Of a DNA stretch of 64,000 bases, positions 13,008-20,522 are shown in pieces. Both the position numbers and the translations under genes were made by a program. The DNA comes from Chrysaora quinquecirrha. Lineage: Eukaryota; Cnidaria; Scyphozoa; Semaeostomeae; Pelagiidae. Positions within the stretch are counted from its first letter, which is position 1, and each line of letters begins with the position of its first letter. The notes under the pieces were generated by a model. That model made no database searches, was not told the DNA's origin, and saw only the letters and a list, made by a program, of their open reading frames with translations. The stretch covers positions 78,139 to 142,138 of the forward strand of contig JACTAT010000170.1 in assembly GCA_014526335.1 (NCBI GenBank). Reading direction: 5' to 3'.

Positions 13008-16000
13008 AATAATAATTATGATGATGATGGTTATGATGGTGAGTTGTCATTAAACAACAATTCAGCTCACTCAAATGTATTGACTAGTTATTTGGGTCTC
13101 CTTAGTCAACAGGAAATATCCAAATTTTACCAACAGTTTTGTACCTTAAATCAATGATTGTTTTAATTTTACTGATGATGTTTATTTCAGAAGACTAGCT
13201 TTTTAACTTTAAGCCTGCTACGCAGGCAGCCCAGTTTTACCATAGTACCAGATTAGCCTTGGCAAGACAAGATCCTTCCTTCAAAGAATTCATCGCCTTC
13301 ACGGCAGGGGTGGCGCCAGGTGGGGGCTAGGGGGGCTACAGCCCCCTTGTCGGGGAACTCTAGCCCCCTCATCGGGGAAAATCCTACCGTTGTCGGGGAA
13401 GTGCCGATGGGTGACTTCTTTTTGTCACTTTGACTCCTTTTCCGGTTGTTGATTAAGTTGATGAAATCTGAGGGGAGATTCTGCACTAGGAATCTAACTA
13501 TCATGCATGGAATATCTAACATCGCTCAGCCCAATATAACATCGATCTCCTAACTTTCTTGACGAGAAATAGTAATAGCCTTTGCAGACCTTTTTCATGT
13601 TGAAAAAGGCGCCGTCTACCGTGAAGTTGCAATTTTAATAACCAACCAAAAAATCTTCAATCATCAGTTTATGGAAACGCCAAAATTTACTTCAATGCAA
13701 CATTGCGACGGTTAGTTGCACTACGATGTCTAGCGTTTCGTCTGCGAAATGAGTGATTATATTAGGAAATTATGCCCCTAGATGCTTGGAAATCGCATCT
13801 AAGCGAATCCAGAATTCAAATTTTTCTTGGGGAGTACCCCCAGGCCCCCCTCTATGGCGCGCCGTCAGCGTTCGCTGAATCGGCCTTCAGCCAACTTATC
13901 GGCCAACTTGTCCCTGGAATGGGAAGCAGAATTAATCTGGACATGGTTGTCAATAGATTCAAAGCTATGCACCGTTGTAAACCAATAGAGACCAATACGA
14001 CCTGAAGATAAGGAATCTGGTCAAGCATAGATAAGAGTACTGTTACGTTATACAGTAAGCCCCCTCGTCGGGGAGACTAGCCCACTTTTCGGGCAAAGCC
14101 TAGCGCCACCCCTGCTTCACGGGAACCATGTGACCTATCTACCACCGCTGAACTTTCGCTAGAGTCTGGGGAGGTTAGTCCTCTATGGCATCCCCTAGAC
14201 CTCCCCGGACTCTAGCGAAAGTTCAACGGTGGTTGACAGGTCACATGGTTCACGTGAAGGCGATGAATTCTTTGAAGGAAGGATCTTGTCTTGCCAAGGC
14301 TAATCTGGTACTATGGTAAAACTGGCTGCCTGCGTAGCAGGCTTAAAGTTAAAATTAAATACTAACGTTTTAAGGGGGGCTCATGGTTTGCGTCTAACTC
14401 TTCGCATTACAGAACTGTAGTTACATTGATACGTTGAGTTTTAATGAAGAGTCTTACCGGAATCAATTTCTATTTTTTTGTTTATGATGTCAGCTATTTT
14501 ATTGTGAGGCATGCCATCAACTTTGACGCACCATTCTGTGTTGCCAGCAGCAGGAACCAGCCAAGCTGTCTTGTCTGCTTTGAAAAGAAAGGTCCCAATG
14601 TTGCAGCAGTCTTCGTATTGGGAAATGTAAATTTCCTTGTCTTTCTGAAATTTCTTGTCTTTCGGATACCAACAGAAACGTAACGACCCAAAAACATTCA
14701 TGAACTTCAAATTCGATTGCACAGCTGCGAATCAAACATATGGATAAAATTAGAAAAATCGATAAATATTTTCATAAGAAGTCTCCTTGCACATGTACAG
14801 GTTGTTCGAGATATTACAGACCCAGAGATATTACAACGCAGAAAATTGCAGGGCACATAACCTACATTATGGGCAAATGGTTGGCATTGTACTACGAACA
14901 TCTTTGACGCGATATTAACACTAATCTGACTCAAAAAGAGAATTCTGTCGCATTCCTCAATTTCCCACCCTGTTACATGGGGATCGGGATAAGATCATAC
15001 CCATGTTTAGAGATTTTCAGGGTAAATATGGGCGGCACTTACCCGGCCTCAATTCTTATTAAGTACCCCCTCCCGAAGTCAATGTAAAGTAACGAGGTCA
15101 ATCGGAGAGGGAAAGTGTTCTTCTCTTTTTCTCGCCCCCTCCAACAACGTAAGTGCATTAATGTGGTTTAGCAGTGCGGAGTCTTATCTTTTAGGAGTTT
15201 GTGGAGCGTACATAGCATATTAGGGTTTACCTAAATGTAGTTGGGGTATAAAGTATTGCTACACTGCAAATTAACAGGAGTAAGACAGGCGTTTAATAGA
15301 GGAGTCAATGAACGCGGTATTGTTGAGGCGGACCTCAGAGTAGTGGACGTCCTTCATAATGTGAAGGCCTAGAAGGATATTACGAGTAGTTTTAAGAGCT
15401 AGTCGATCATGATTCTCATAAGGAGGCATCATATGATATTGCTCTTCGCTACTCAATTTCTTCCACAATATTCAGAGATAAGCCACCACAAATCAGAAAA
15501 TCTTTTGCTCTGGTCATGATGTCCCTCCACATTACTGAAGCTGACTTCTCTTGGATCCCTGGCTGGCGCTACCTAAAGAAAAGCCACCACTCTACTGAAT
15601 ATCCCTATAACCAATAAGCATGTGTCGAAGGTTCACAGTAGCAATGCATTGAAGGTATGCAGAAAACAATAGCTTCGTCTGTTCTTTGAAAAAATAAAAC
15701 AAGAAAAATTAAAAAATGTATATGGTACAGAAATTTTACCTTGGGGGGAGGCTGGACAGCTTATTTCTAAAAAGAAGATAGAAAAATAAATCACGCATTT
15801 TGAAGAAATTACTTACCTATAGAAATTACCATACCGTACCGAAGTTTTAAGTTACAGCAGCTGAATGTTTTTTGTTTTAAATTTCATACAATACAATACA
15901 ATACAATACAATACAATACAATACAATACAATACAATACAATACAATACAATACAATACAATACAATACAATACAATACAATACAATACAATACAATACA

Positions 16001-19000
16001 ATACAATACAATACAATACAATACAATACAATACAATACAATACAATACAATACAATACAATACAATACAATACAATACAATACAATACAATACAATACA
16101 ATACAATACAATACAATACAATACAATACAATACAATACAATACAATACAATACAATACAATACAATACAATACAATACAATACAATACAATACAATACA
16201 ATACAATACAATACAATACAATACAATACAATACAATACAATACAATTCAATACAATTCAATACAATACAATACAATACAATACAATACAATACCTAGCA
16301 TACAATACCATACCATACAATACAATGCAGTGTAATACAATGCAATACAATGGAATGCGACGCAATGGAATGCAATGCAATGCAACGCAACGCAATGCAA
16401 TGCAATGCAATGCAGTGCCAAACAACGCAAAGCAACGCAACGCAATGCAATGCAATGCAATACAATGCAATAAAATGCAATGCAATGCAATACAATGCAA
16501 TTTTTGGATACTTCGTCATGACAAAACTTCATTTTCACGTGAACGAATTTCGGGCGTTTCTCTCCGAAATTTTCAACACGTTTTAAATCAATTGTTGCTT
16601 AACTTCATATATTTAAAGGATTGGCTTTGAAAAATTCTTTCCACGACAAGTTTGCAACAGGGAAGACAGAAAATTAAGATTTTAGGGGAGTTATTGATTA
16701 TGTTAGCGATTCTAAATGACTATATGGAAAGTACATGCGCTTATATGCAGGCTCCAACCATACATGCAATTAAATATTTAGAATTTTACCTTTCAAACCT
16801 TCAGCATTATTTGGGCTTGATGAAAATATAAACTTCTCTTCTTGTCGTGTCAAAAACAAAGGGTCACCATATGAAGTATCAAAACGAATCGAAGCACAGC
16901 CTAAAACAGATTAGAATTTACAAAATTTAGATTACAATACAGGTTAATTATAATAATACGAAATTAATTAACACAAGATAATATTCACGCATTAATAAAG
17001 AAAATTTCTGTGACATAGCGTGAATTTTTTGGCGTTAATTTTTGTTATTTTCACATCAGCTATTTTATTCCCTCTTCTCGTGACCTTTGGTCAGACAGTC
17101 ATTTCGACTCTAGGAGGGCTCAGGGAGGCGGATCCCCCTTGTAAGGATTATGTTTGATTTTGAGCACCCCCTTTAAAGTATCGCTCGGATGAAAGACTAA
17201 GATTAAGACAGTTTGTACAAATGAATAACAAAATAACAATATATTTCCCATCGTTGATCGTTCTTCTCAAAAGATTCCATTTGTATTTAAAGTTAGAAAA
17301 CGAAGCGAGTTTAAAGGAATTAGCCGCAAAAATTAATATTGAAACACATTTCACGACAAGGGACAGTATAAGGAACTTTCAGCCTCATTTTGTTGAAAAA
17401 TTAAGGAACTCCAGACTTAACTCGGATCAAAGGTTCCTTATAAAAATAGACTTGTAACATTAACTCCTCACCGCTGACACCGACTGTAACCTCATCACCA
17501 TCACTCTTTTTCTGTAAGCAATAAAACCCATCAAAACTTCTGATATTTTTTGTTGTACTGTCGTATTTCAAGCCAACATATTCACAACAATTTCCAAGCC
17601 GAACTTGTATTTTATGTCCACTTTTAAATTCGTTTTTCTCGACATACATGCAATAATGTTTCCTTGCATTATTCTTGTCTACCCATATAAGTCTTTTCTG
17701 AAGCGCCAAATTTGCTGCAAATGAAAAATGTGAAATCGCGTAAAGAGATTATTACGTAATAAATTAGAATAAGCTAATTTCAATGAATTTTGTAGTTTGT
17801 CATTGTTTATCAAAATTCAGCATGACTTCAAATCTGACCCGATTCATTCAGGTCCTGATCCCCCACCGGGGAAGGGGGTTACTTAACTTAGGGGCAGATT
17901 ACATGCAGCGGGCTCGTTGCTCATTTATCCGAGATTGACGTTTTTGAGTGTTGTCCCGGTGTCAATCGCACTTTCTGATTGCACGAAGAACGATCTGGCT
18001 CGGTTATCCAAGATCCCGTCTTCTGCCTACCTGGCTAGCCCTGAAAAGCGGGCTGAAACTTTTTAATTTTTCTCATGCAATCGATTTGCAACCGCGTCGG
18101 CTCGGCAAAGAGGGATGAGAACTAAACAGGATACTCTGTTTTAGGCTTTCCTCGCTGACTTTTAAATGAGTTAATGGCCGAGTTCTAATTAGCAACGTCA
18201 AAATGCTCTAAAATCAAGAGAGTAAAAAAACAAGTCGAGCCGGCAAAATTAAAATTAACAAAATATTACCTTCACCTTCACTTAATGCATTTATTACATT
18301 GTCTATCAACTGAGATCTGGTGATGTGTTTTTCATCATCGGAACTTCAGAATGGGCGGTCAGTGTGCCAGCCCAATGCCAAAATGCCCTTCGCTTCTGGG
18401 GGCTTGAGGAAGAGGTTTTTTCCACAAACCAGAACACTATGTCCATGCAGACAACAAGAGCCGTAAAATACTAGTCGAAAGCATGAAATGAGTGAAAGAA
18501 AAGACAAGTACCTAAACCAAGCGAGCAGGGAGGGTCGGTGGGACAAAATCTGTTTGACAAGCACTTTGAGCGTTCCCCGTTCACAGTTCATGTTCAGTTT
18601 CAATGATAAGCAAGGCCACGTGCCGAAAATTTATAGCCGCCAGAGTTAAACGCATGAGTTAATCTGAATCACCATAGCAACACTGCTGTTTAGGAAATTG
18701 CTTTGCATGAAAAAGCTTCCACTAATCATGGGACACATCAAAAGCTTCTCTACTTCTAATACGATGCAAGAGGGAAATAATAACATAAAAGCCCCTGTCA
18801 CATATGAAACCTGAATGAATTGCATTTAGTCGTGCCAAAGTTCAATTAAAAACAGAGCAACAGTGTTTTGCAGACTGGGTTAACATTCTCCATGTAACTG
18901 TTTACAAATGTCAGCCCGGCTTGCCGAGCTAAAACGCTTCATGAAATCAGGCTCTTAGTTTCGCCAAGGAAGCAAAATGTATCAGTCTCTTGAAGTTTCA

Positions 19001-19559
19001 GTCTCTATATACCCGTGAGACATTTTATAAGTGGTTATCATATCCCCTCCTTGCCTTCGATAGTTTAGCGTTGGTACTTTCACTTTTCTAAGCATTTCTG
19101 TGTACGTTAAATCTCTAATGCCGTCTATAATGCTAGTTGCACGTCTTTGAACTGCTTCTATTGCCTTTATTTGTACTATTTGGTATGGGTTCCACACAGA
19201 TGCAGAGGATTCAAGTATAGGACACGATACCCTTATGAAAAACCATACCCTTCTGGGCGACACGTCTCCAGTACTCAAAAGTGCCTAATTGCCGTTCCCA
19301 CTGCTAATTAATTTGTTGAAAAATTTCCACTTCACCGCTTTTATTAAAACCCCCCGCTTATTTAGTTTGCATTGATATTGATATCGCGTATGGACCCGGC
19401 CAAGAAGTTGATACTAACGAGACTTTGACACGTGACGCTGCCGTTGCGAAAAATAGCAATAAATAGTCCAATAATATTCATCGACTCACCAGTGTTAAAG
19501 AAAAATTGCTCAGCCAATGAAATTGAAGCGACAAGTAACAAAATCTTCTGTTGAATCAT
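1..19559 (-). CDS. Secreted multi-module lectin-like / TSP1 gene (partial, spliced)
   Basis: I assembled ten exons on the minus strand, 5' to 3': 19559-19490, 17714-17472, 16900-16790, 14724-14458, 6279-6127, 4242-3829, 2841-2731, 2337-2302, 1923-1690 and 194-1 (runs off the window). Every internal exon has an AG acceptor and a GT donor and is phase 1 at both ends, so all can be joined or skipped without breaking frame. That is the classic layout of shuffled extracellular modules. The product would start with a signal peptide, followed by ricin-B-like beta-trefoil lectin modules, Thr/Ser-rich linkers, a thrombospondin type-1 repeat and a Cys-rich tail. A secreted or cell-surface adhesion or lectin role is inferred. 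Exons may be missing in the 8 kb intron between 14458 and 6279. The lectin assignment rests on pattern, not on a search. An alternative is two neighbouring genes that share this exon style. Confidence 0.6.
1000..1297 (+). repeat. Dispersed repeat R1, copy 1 (inverted partner at 3497)
   Basis: About 300 bp that reappears inverted at 3497-3803. Shared words include GTTGGTAAATTGGGTGTCTC, CATGCTATCGA and TGGTTTTGGCA. The two copies flank the TSP1, micro and Ser/Thr exons in opposite orientation. No target duplication was recognised and no coding sequence is apparent. The rest of the intron between 195 and 1689 shows no other clear signal. Confidence 0.7.
1690..1923 (-). CDS. TSP1 (thrombospondin type-1) exon
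   Basis: This 234-nt phase 1-1 exon has acceptor TCTTTGCAG and donor GTAAGAC. It contains a clear TSP1 repeat: WTIWSICSVHCGVGARERFR, then YC, a GGRKC segment and CHQPVC. The expected six cysteines, the W-x-x-W stack and the arginine layer are present. A Cys-containing tail (ENCDQYCQRLG) follows. TSP1 repeats occur in secreted or surface proteins that bind matrix or glycans. Confidence 0.88.
2302..2337 (-). CDS. Micro-exon (12 codons)
   Basis: This 36-nt exon sits between acceptor TTTGTTTCAG and donor GTAAATAA. It is phase 1-1 and encodes EKALPFVQIFE plus split codons. It is included because strand, phase and both splice sites agree with its neighbours. Exons this small can be spliced alternatively, and the frame is kept either way. 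Confidence 0.45.
2731..2841 (-). CDS. Ser/Thr-rich linker exon
   Basis: This 111-nt phase 1-1 exon has acceptor TTTTTTTCAG and donor GTACAG. Its 37 codons read LTSQNTQMETSSSVTMTSET and then PTISTTVTPSIAPSPK. The composition is Ser/Thr/Pro-rich with no cysteines, which suits an O-glycosylated spacer between the Thr-rich stalk and the TSP1 module. Confidence 0.6.
2985..3180 (+). repeat. Dispersed repeat R2, first of about six copies
   Basis: A roughly 180-bp sequence with the words TGATTGGTGCATTT, TCTGTTTCTGACGTTTATAG, AGGAGTG and GCAATTCTGAAGTT-like ends. It recurs, diverged, near 5140-5320, 35690-35850, 60190-60310, 60480-60670 and 61520-61640. No coding potential and no clear terminal repeats were seen. 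It is probably an old SINE or MITE family. Confidence 0.5.
3497..3803 (-). repeat. Dispersed repeat R1, copy 2
   Basis: This is the reverse-oriented partner of the repeat at 1000-1297, roughly 80% alike by eye over about 300 bp. Its end lies about 25 bp from the donor of the Thr-rich exon. The small open frames inside it are incidental. Confidence 0.7.
3829..4242 (-). CDS. Thr-rich mucin-like linker exon
   Basis: This 414-nt phase 1-1 exon has acceptor TTGATTTCAG and donor GTAAGA. It encodes 138 residues dominated by Thr runs, with a duplicated block around SSTKSVK and AKAKA and a Ser/Pro-rich end (TVPSPTTTHAAGPSFPSS). It looks like an O-glycosylated stalk. The DNA is an imperfect ACA/AAC triplet microsatellite, so length should vary between individuals. 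Open frames on the other strand and frames here are by-products of the triplet repeat. Confidence 0.65.
4457..4977 (+). mobile_element. piggyBac-like MITE, copy 1
   Basis: This 521-bp element has terminal inverted repeats CCCTATCTCACCTG and CAGGTGAGGTAGGG. It is flanked by TGAA on the left and TTAA on the right, consistent with a TTAA target with one substitution. Ends starting CCC plus a TTAA target are piggyBac traits. A second inverted copy at 37830-38381 shares most of the interior, including the palindrome around ATGACGTCAT. No transposase is encoded. Confidence 0.65.
5782..6042 (-). other. Unidentified coding-like ORF fragment
   Basis: An open frame with no ATG starts after an in-frame stop and ends at TGA (5784-5782). 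It contains CKAFYNSAIDKKRTETTSVW and then a charged stretch, EWVKSRERRQKESEKGRRQR. The composition is protein-like rather than repeat-like. I do not recognise it. It could be a 5'-truncated retrocopy or an exon of a nested gene. The rest of 4978-6126 contains one copy of dispersed repeat R2 (about 5140-5320) and otherwise no signal. Confidence 0.25.
6127..6279 (-). CDS. Lectin-like exon D
   Basis: This 153-nt phase 1-1 exon has acceptor CTTATTACAG and donor GTAATT. Its 51 codons read CHGSAFEYDQAYGLLRLVG, then DLCVIRNNNGLEILQC and a short AENYKF tail. 'F.YD..YG.LR...LCV....G.E.LQC.....Y.F' is the closest match in this gene to a ricin-type repeat, with Tyr in place of the usual QxW Trp. I read it as the second half of a beta-trefoil module. 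Confidence 0.6.
6415..6860. repeat. GAT/GTG/ATT triplet microsatellite complex
   Basis: Interrupted GGTGGT-type repeats (6430-6690) are followed by a nearly pure GAT run (6735-6810) and an ATT run (6805-6832). It yields long open frames on both strands (poly-His, poly-Met, poly-Ile), which are artefacts of the triplet repeat. The remainder of 6280-7284 shows no gene. Confidence 0.9.
7285..8085 (+). repeat. 53-bp tandem array, about 15 copies
   Basis: The unit is about 53 bp, with the core CACTCTAAAGCTCTGCTTAG followed by CTCCTCTCTCTATTAAGCCT and TCCTCTCTAAAAG. Fifteen occurrences of the CTCTAAAGCT-type core were counted. Units differ by a few substitutions (CTGCTGAGCTT and TTTGCTTAG variants), and the variants recur in blocks, which suggests amplification of multi-unit segments. 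The array runs straight into the pseudogene at 8082, so it may be part of that mobile element. Confidence 0.92.
8082..9032 (+). pseudogene. KDZ-associated / HMGXB3-like cysteine-rich protein, frameshifted
   Basis: Three overlapping open frames read as one protein broken by two frameshifts. Frame 1 (8106-8573) carries CCHTCNGRLSEPLRITDRAP, then KKCFDCSNIYRYQEC and FLIGFDVCVFLREA. Frame 2 (from about 8570) continues with NKVFSAYAHFEALSARTYEF and NCVKCGYFPTILIADLN. Frame 3 (to 9032) continues with GETYQVLRQHPNFLFGLP. The order of Cys pairs and the 'aHFEAL...F.C..CG..P.ilv.DlNrKv' block resemble, from memory, the CxC/KDZ-transposon-associated region of HMG-domain-containing protein 3-like predictions in invertebrates. 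There is no ATG at the start. It is probably a decayed transposon gene. Confidence 0.55.
9075..9345 (+). repeat. GTGGAGGGTTATCAT minisatellite
   Basis: Imperfect tandem units of about 20-25 bp are built on GTGGAGGGTTATCATCAGTA, with GTGCCAATACAAC and GGATGCGGAGTAT variants alternating. It directly follows the pseudogene at 8082-9032, so the broken gene is bracketed by two unrelated tandem arrays. Confidence 0.85.
9346..10403. other. No gene seen
   Basis: AT-rich DNA. Two short GC-rich patches (9540-9570 and 10216-10250, CCGGGGGAG...CCGGACCCCC) resemble ends of unrelated DNA transposons, but no boundaries could be set. Confidence 0.6.
11245..11953 (+). mobile_element. Foldback element with about 115-bp arms, carrying a nested TA-CACG copy
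   Basis: The arms at 11277-11389 and about 11841-11954 are near-perfect inverted repeats (left arm words AACCAGAAGCTTAAAC and GATAGCAAACGAAAG). The palindrome continues into AACGGTTTTACAAATT and AATTTGTAAAACCGTT at 11797-11844. The whole is bracketed by a 13-bp direct repeat CACATTAGACATA (11232-11244 and 11954-11966), a possible target duplication. The 405-bp copy at 11390-11794 interrupts the left arm near the loop. Confidence 0.8.
11390..11794 (+). mobile_element. TA-CACG element (GTTCCTTA subfamily), copy 2
   Basis: This 405-bp element has ends CACGC(T)n TATAAGGAACC and GGTTCCTTGTAAAAAAAAAG-CGTG, flanked by TA (11388-11389 and 11795-11796). The opposite arm of the host foldback gives the empty site (CAGAGTAACGG), which proves a 2-bp TA duplication. 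GTTCCTTA occurs at the left end (as its complement), four or more times inside, and twice at the right end. It is non-coding and non-autonomous. Confidence 0.92.
12074..12860. other. No gene seen; GC-rich transposon-end remnant
   Basis: Around 12225-12315 there is a GC-rich patch (TTTTTCCGGGGGCAAGTCCC, a C-run, then GACTACGCCACTG). It resembles the end of a LINE or DNA transposon, but no boundary is clear. The rest is AT-rich with no signal. Confidence 0.5.
12865..13050. repeat. GAT microsatellite
   Basis: An interrupted GATGAT/AATGAT triplet repeat with a pure GAT core near 12970-13010. The minus-strand poly-His/Ile frame is an artefact. Confidence 0.9.
13201..14354 (+). mobile_element. Long foldback element (GCCTGCTACGCAGGC ends), split by a hAT
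   Basis: The ends TTTTAACTTTAAGCCTGCTA and its complement bound arms of about 150-160 bp. The outer left arm is 13201-13304, and the arm continues at 14115-14175. The matching right arm is about 14180-14354. The GCCTGCTACGCAGGC palindrome is at each end. Without the 810-bp hAT insertion in the left arm, the element is about 340 bp and almost wholly palindromic, so its single strand would form a long hairpin. Confidence 0.85.
13305..14114 (+). mobile_element. Non-autonomous hAT element
   Basis: An 810-bp element with ends CAGGGGTGGCGCC and GGCGCCACCCCTG, flanked by an exact 8-bp duplication CTTCACGG (13297-13304 and 14115-14122). CAGGGGTGG ends with an 8-bp duplication are diagnostic of hAT. 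Subterminal GTCGGGGA words recur near both ends. The intact right arm of the host foldback gives the empty site. No transposase frame is present. Confidence 0.92.
14458..14724 (-). CDS. Lectin-like exon C
   Basis: This 267-nt phase 1-1 exon has acceptor TTCGCAG and donor GTAAGAC. The 89 codons contain LRFCWYPKDKKFQKDKEIYI, then a CC pair about ten residues later and TEWCVKVDG further on. This spacing parallels exon A (YCMY...K...I.V...CC...FYCL), so A and C are probably tandem paralogous modules. The repeated Cys/CC arrangement argues for an extracellular disulfide-bonded fold. Confidence 0.6.
14725..15884. other. Intron with no recognised feature
   Basis: Ordinary AT-rich sequence between two lectin-like exons. 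There is no splice-bounded exon, terminal repeat or RNA gene that I could support. Confidence 0.55.
15885..16294. repeat. Pure ATACA pentanucleotide array, about 82 units
   Basis: An almost perfect ATACA run of about 410 bp, with ATTCA substitutions only near 16245-16260. Because five is not a multiple of three, every frame reads a 15-bp cycle, and neither strand contains a stop codon. The long NTIQY and CIVLY frames are therefore artefacts. It is intronic in the lectin-like gene. Confidence 0.98.
16295..16502. repeat. Degenerate ATGCA/ACGCA pentamer flank
   Basis: The pure ATACA array passes into CAATGCAATG, CAACGCAACG and CAATACAATG units with the same 5-bp period. This is an older variant zone on one side of the array only. 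Confidence 0.93.
16790..16900 (-). CDS. Lectin-like exon B
   Basis: This 111-nt phase 1-1 exon has acceptor CTGTTTTAG and donor GTAAAA. Its 37 codons include CASIRFDTSYGDPLFLTR, which resembles the 'FxYDxxxG' half of the lectin-like modules in the exons at 17472 and 6127. It probably completes the beta-trefoil repeat begun in the previous exon. The assignment rests on phase, strand, position and this weak similarity. Confidence 0.55.
17370..17456 (-). mobile_element. Fragment of a TA-CACG-type element
   Basis: The words TATAAGGAAC, TTAAGGAACT and AAGGTTCCTTATAAAAA, ending ACTTGTA, match the right half of the TA-CACG family. The left limit is unclear. It ends about 16 bp from the donor of the exon at 17472. 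Confidence 0.5.
17472..17714 (-). CDS. Lectin-like exon A (ricin-B-type beta-trefoil repeats)
   Basis: This 243-nt exon is flanked by acceptor TTTGCAG and donor GTGAGG and is phase 1-1. The 81 codons show two copies of a pattern like ricin-B repeats: YCMYVEKNEFKSGHKIQV, then a CC pair, then a YDSTTKNIRS stretch followed by FYCLQKKSDGDEVTV. The layout 'tyr-asp ... Ile-Arg ... Cys-Leu ... Gly ... Val-x-Val' is the beta-trefoil signature, although the QxW motif is degenerate. The fold is inferred from this pattern. The donor lies only about 16 bp from the end of a transposon-like fragment at 17456. Confidence 0.6.
17715..18975. other. Intron, no supported feature
   Basis: A GC-richer segment near 17850-18060 and an open frame at 18346-18603 (minus) were examined. 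Neither has splice sites in the phase of the surrounding gene. Confidence 0.5.
18982..19278 (-). mobile_element. LINE reverse transcriptase C-terminal fragment
   Basis: The minus-strand frame contains SASVWNPYQIVQIKAIEAVQ, then RRATSIIDGIRDLTYTEMLR and PTLNYRRQGGDMITTYK. This is the conserved tail of CR1/Jockey-type non-LTR retrotransposon polymerases ('vWnPy...iekvQrRatk.i.glr.lsYeerL..l.lptLeyRR.rgDmi..YK'). Only this part remains, so it is a 5'-truncated fossil in intron 1 of the lectin-like gene. Confidence 0.85.
19490..19559 (-). CDS. Exon 1: signal peptide
   Basis: ATG at 19559 opens 23 codons, MIQQKILLLVASISLAEQFF and three more residues. This is a short basic start plus a hydrophobic core, typical of a secretory signal peptide. 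The exon ends in a good donor (ACTG then GTGAGT) in phase 1, which matches the acceptor of the exon at 17714. No other start codon fits the chain. The 5'UTR and promoter are not defined. A foldback carrying a YY1-like motif lies about 280 bp upstream. Confidence 0.7.
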
Positions 19560-19834
19560 TTCTTTTACCTGGAAAAAGATCTCAAGACTTTTAACTTGAA
19601 CCCTGAATCCCAGTTATCAATCATCAGACCGAGGTTAACACCAAACCGAGATTGCTAACACTGAAAATTCTTAGTTTTAAATCGCGTTCTTCTGAACCTC
19701 CAAAATCTCGAAAACAGAAAACTTCCAAAAAATAGAATCCATGATTTTCGAAAAACAGGAATCCTCCAGCAGCGACGGTCTCAATACTCTCTGCCTTTCA
19801 AACAGCGAAGCCTCCTTCGCACTCTCCATATCTT

Positions 19835-20010
19835 AGCCAATAGAAGATTATGCTAAAGATGGCGGCGAGGAACTTTTTACCAAGATGCATTGCGTTCGAA
19901 TCACGAATCTTTCACAATTCCATAACGATTCCATAGGAATTAGATTCATGAACGCAATGCATCTTGGTAAAAAGTTCCTCGCCGCCATCTTTAGCGTAAT
20001 CGTCTATTGA
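19835..20010. promoter_or_regulatory. 175-bp perfect-arm hairpin with AAGATGGCGGC (YY1-type) motifs
   Basis: Inverted arms of about 70 bp (left starts near AGCCAATAGA, right ends near TCTATTG) share GCTAAAGATGGCGGCGAGGA and TTTTTACCAAGATGCATTGC. Each arm contains AAGATGGCGGC, the vertebrate YY1 consensus. It lies about 280 bp upstream of the signal-peptide exon. It may be a promoter-proximal element or simply a foldback MITE with this motif. Confidence 0.5.
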
Positions 20011-20522
20011 AAGGAAGAGAGTGGAATACGGTGAAAATAGAGTACAATTCTCCTTAACATTAAATCTCTTGTATTACTTACTATCTGAGTGATAAGTTAT
20101 AAGGAAGCAGATTTCGGTCTTGGGGAGGTAGAGAATAAGTGGTTTTTGAAGTTTACCCCCTGGTGGTGATTGGTGGTGCGATGGTCCAAGGTTCCAAGAA
20201 AGAAGTTGTCCATTCTTGAAAAGGATATAAAAGACTGTTAGCTAAATAGTGTAGCTCTAAGGGTGGTGCCACACCAACAGAAATTCAGTTCCATTGTGGT
20301 TCGACTCGATGCACCTCTGTATCGGGCATTAGGCATTTTTCTTGTCGTGCCGCACCGCACAAAAACACAATAACACTTGTGCCTGTTGTAACAACCTTCT
20401 TATCTAGCCAGGGAGGGCTTCTCTTCGGACGAGATTGAATGACTGAATGAAAACCTAATGCACTTCACAATTCTGTACGCATTCAAAACGGTACGGCGCA
20501 GCGCAACTGATTTTGTTTTATA

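Noticed and set aside
15852..16335. Long CIVLY / NTIQY open frames
   Set aside because: A 5-bp repeat without a stop codon in any frame. No start context, splicing or non-repeat sequence is present.
18269..18316. Possible exon of the lectin-like gene (frame DDEKHITRSQLIDNVINALS)
   Set aside because: It has a usable donor in phase 1, but no acceptor gives phase 1 at its 5' side without a stop, so it cannot join the chain.
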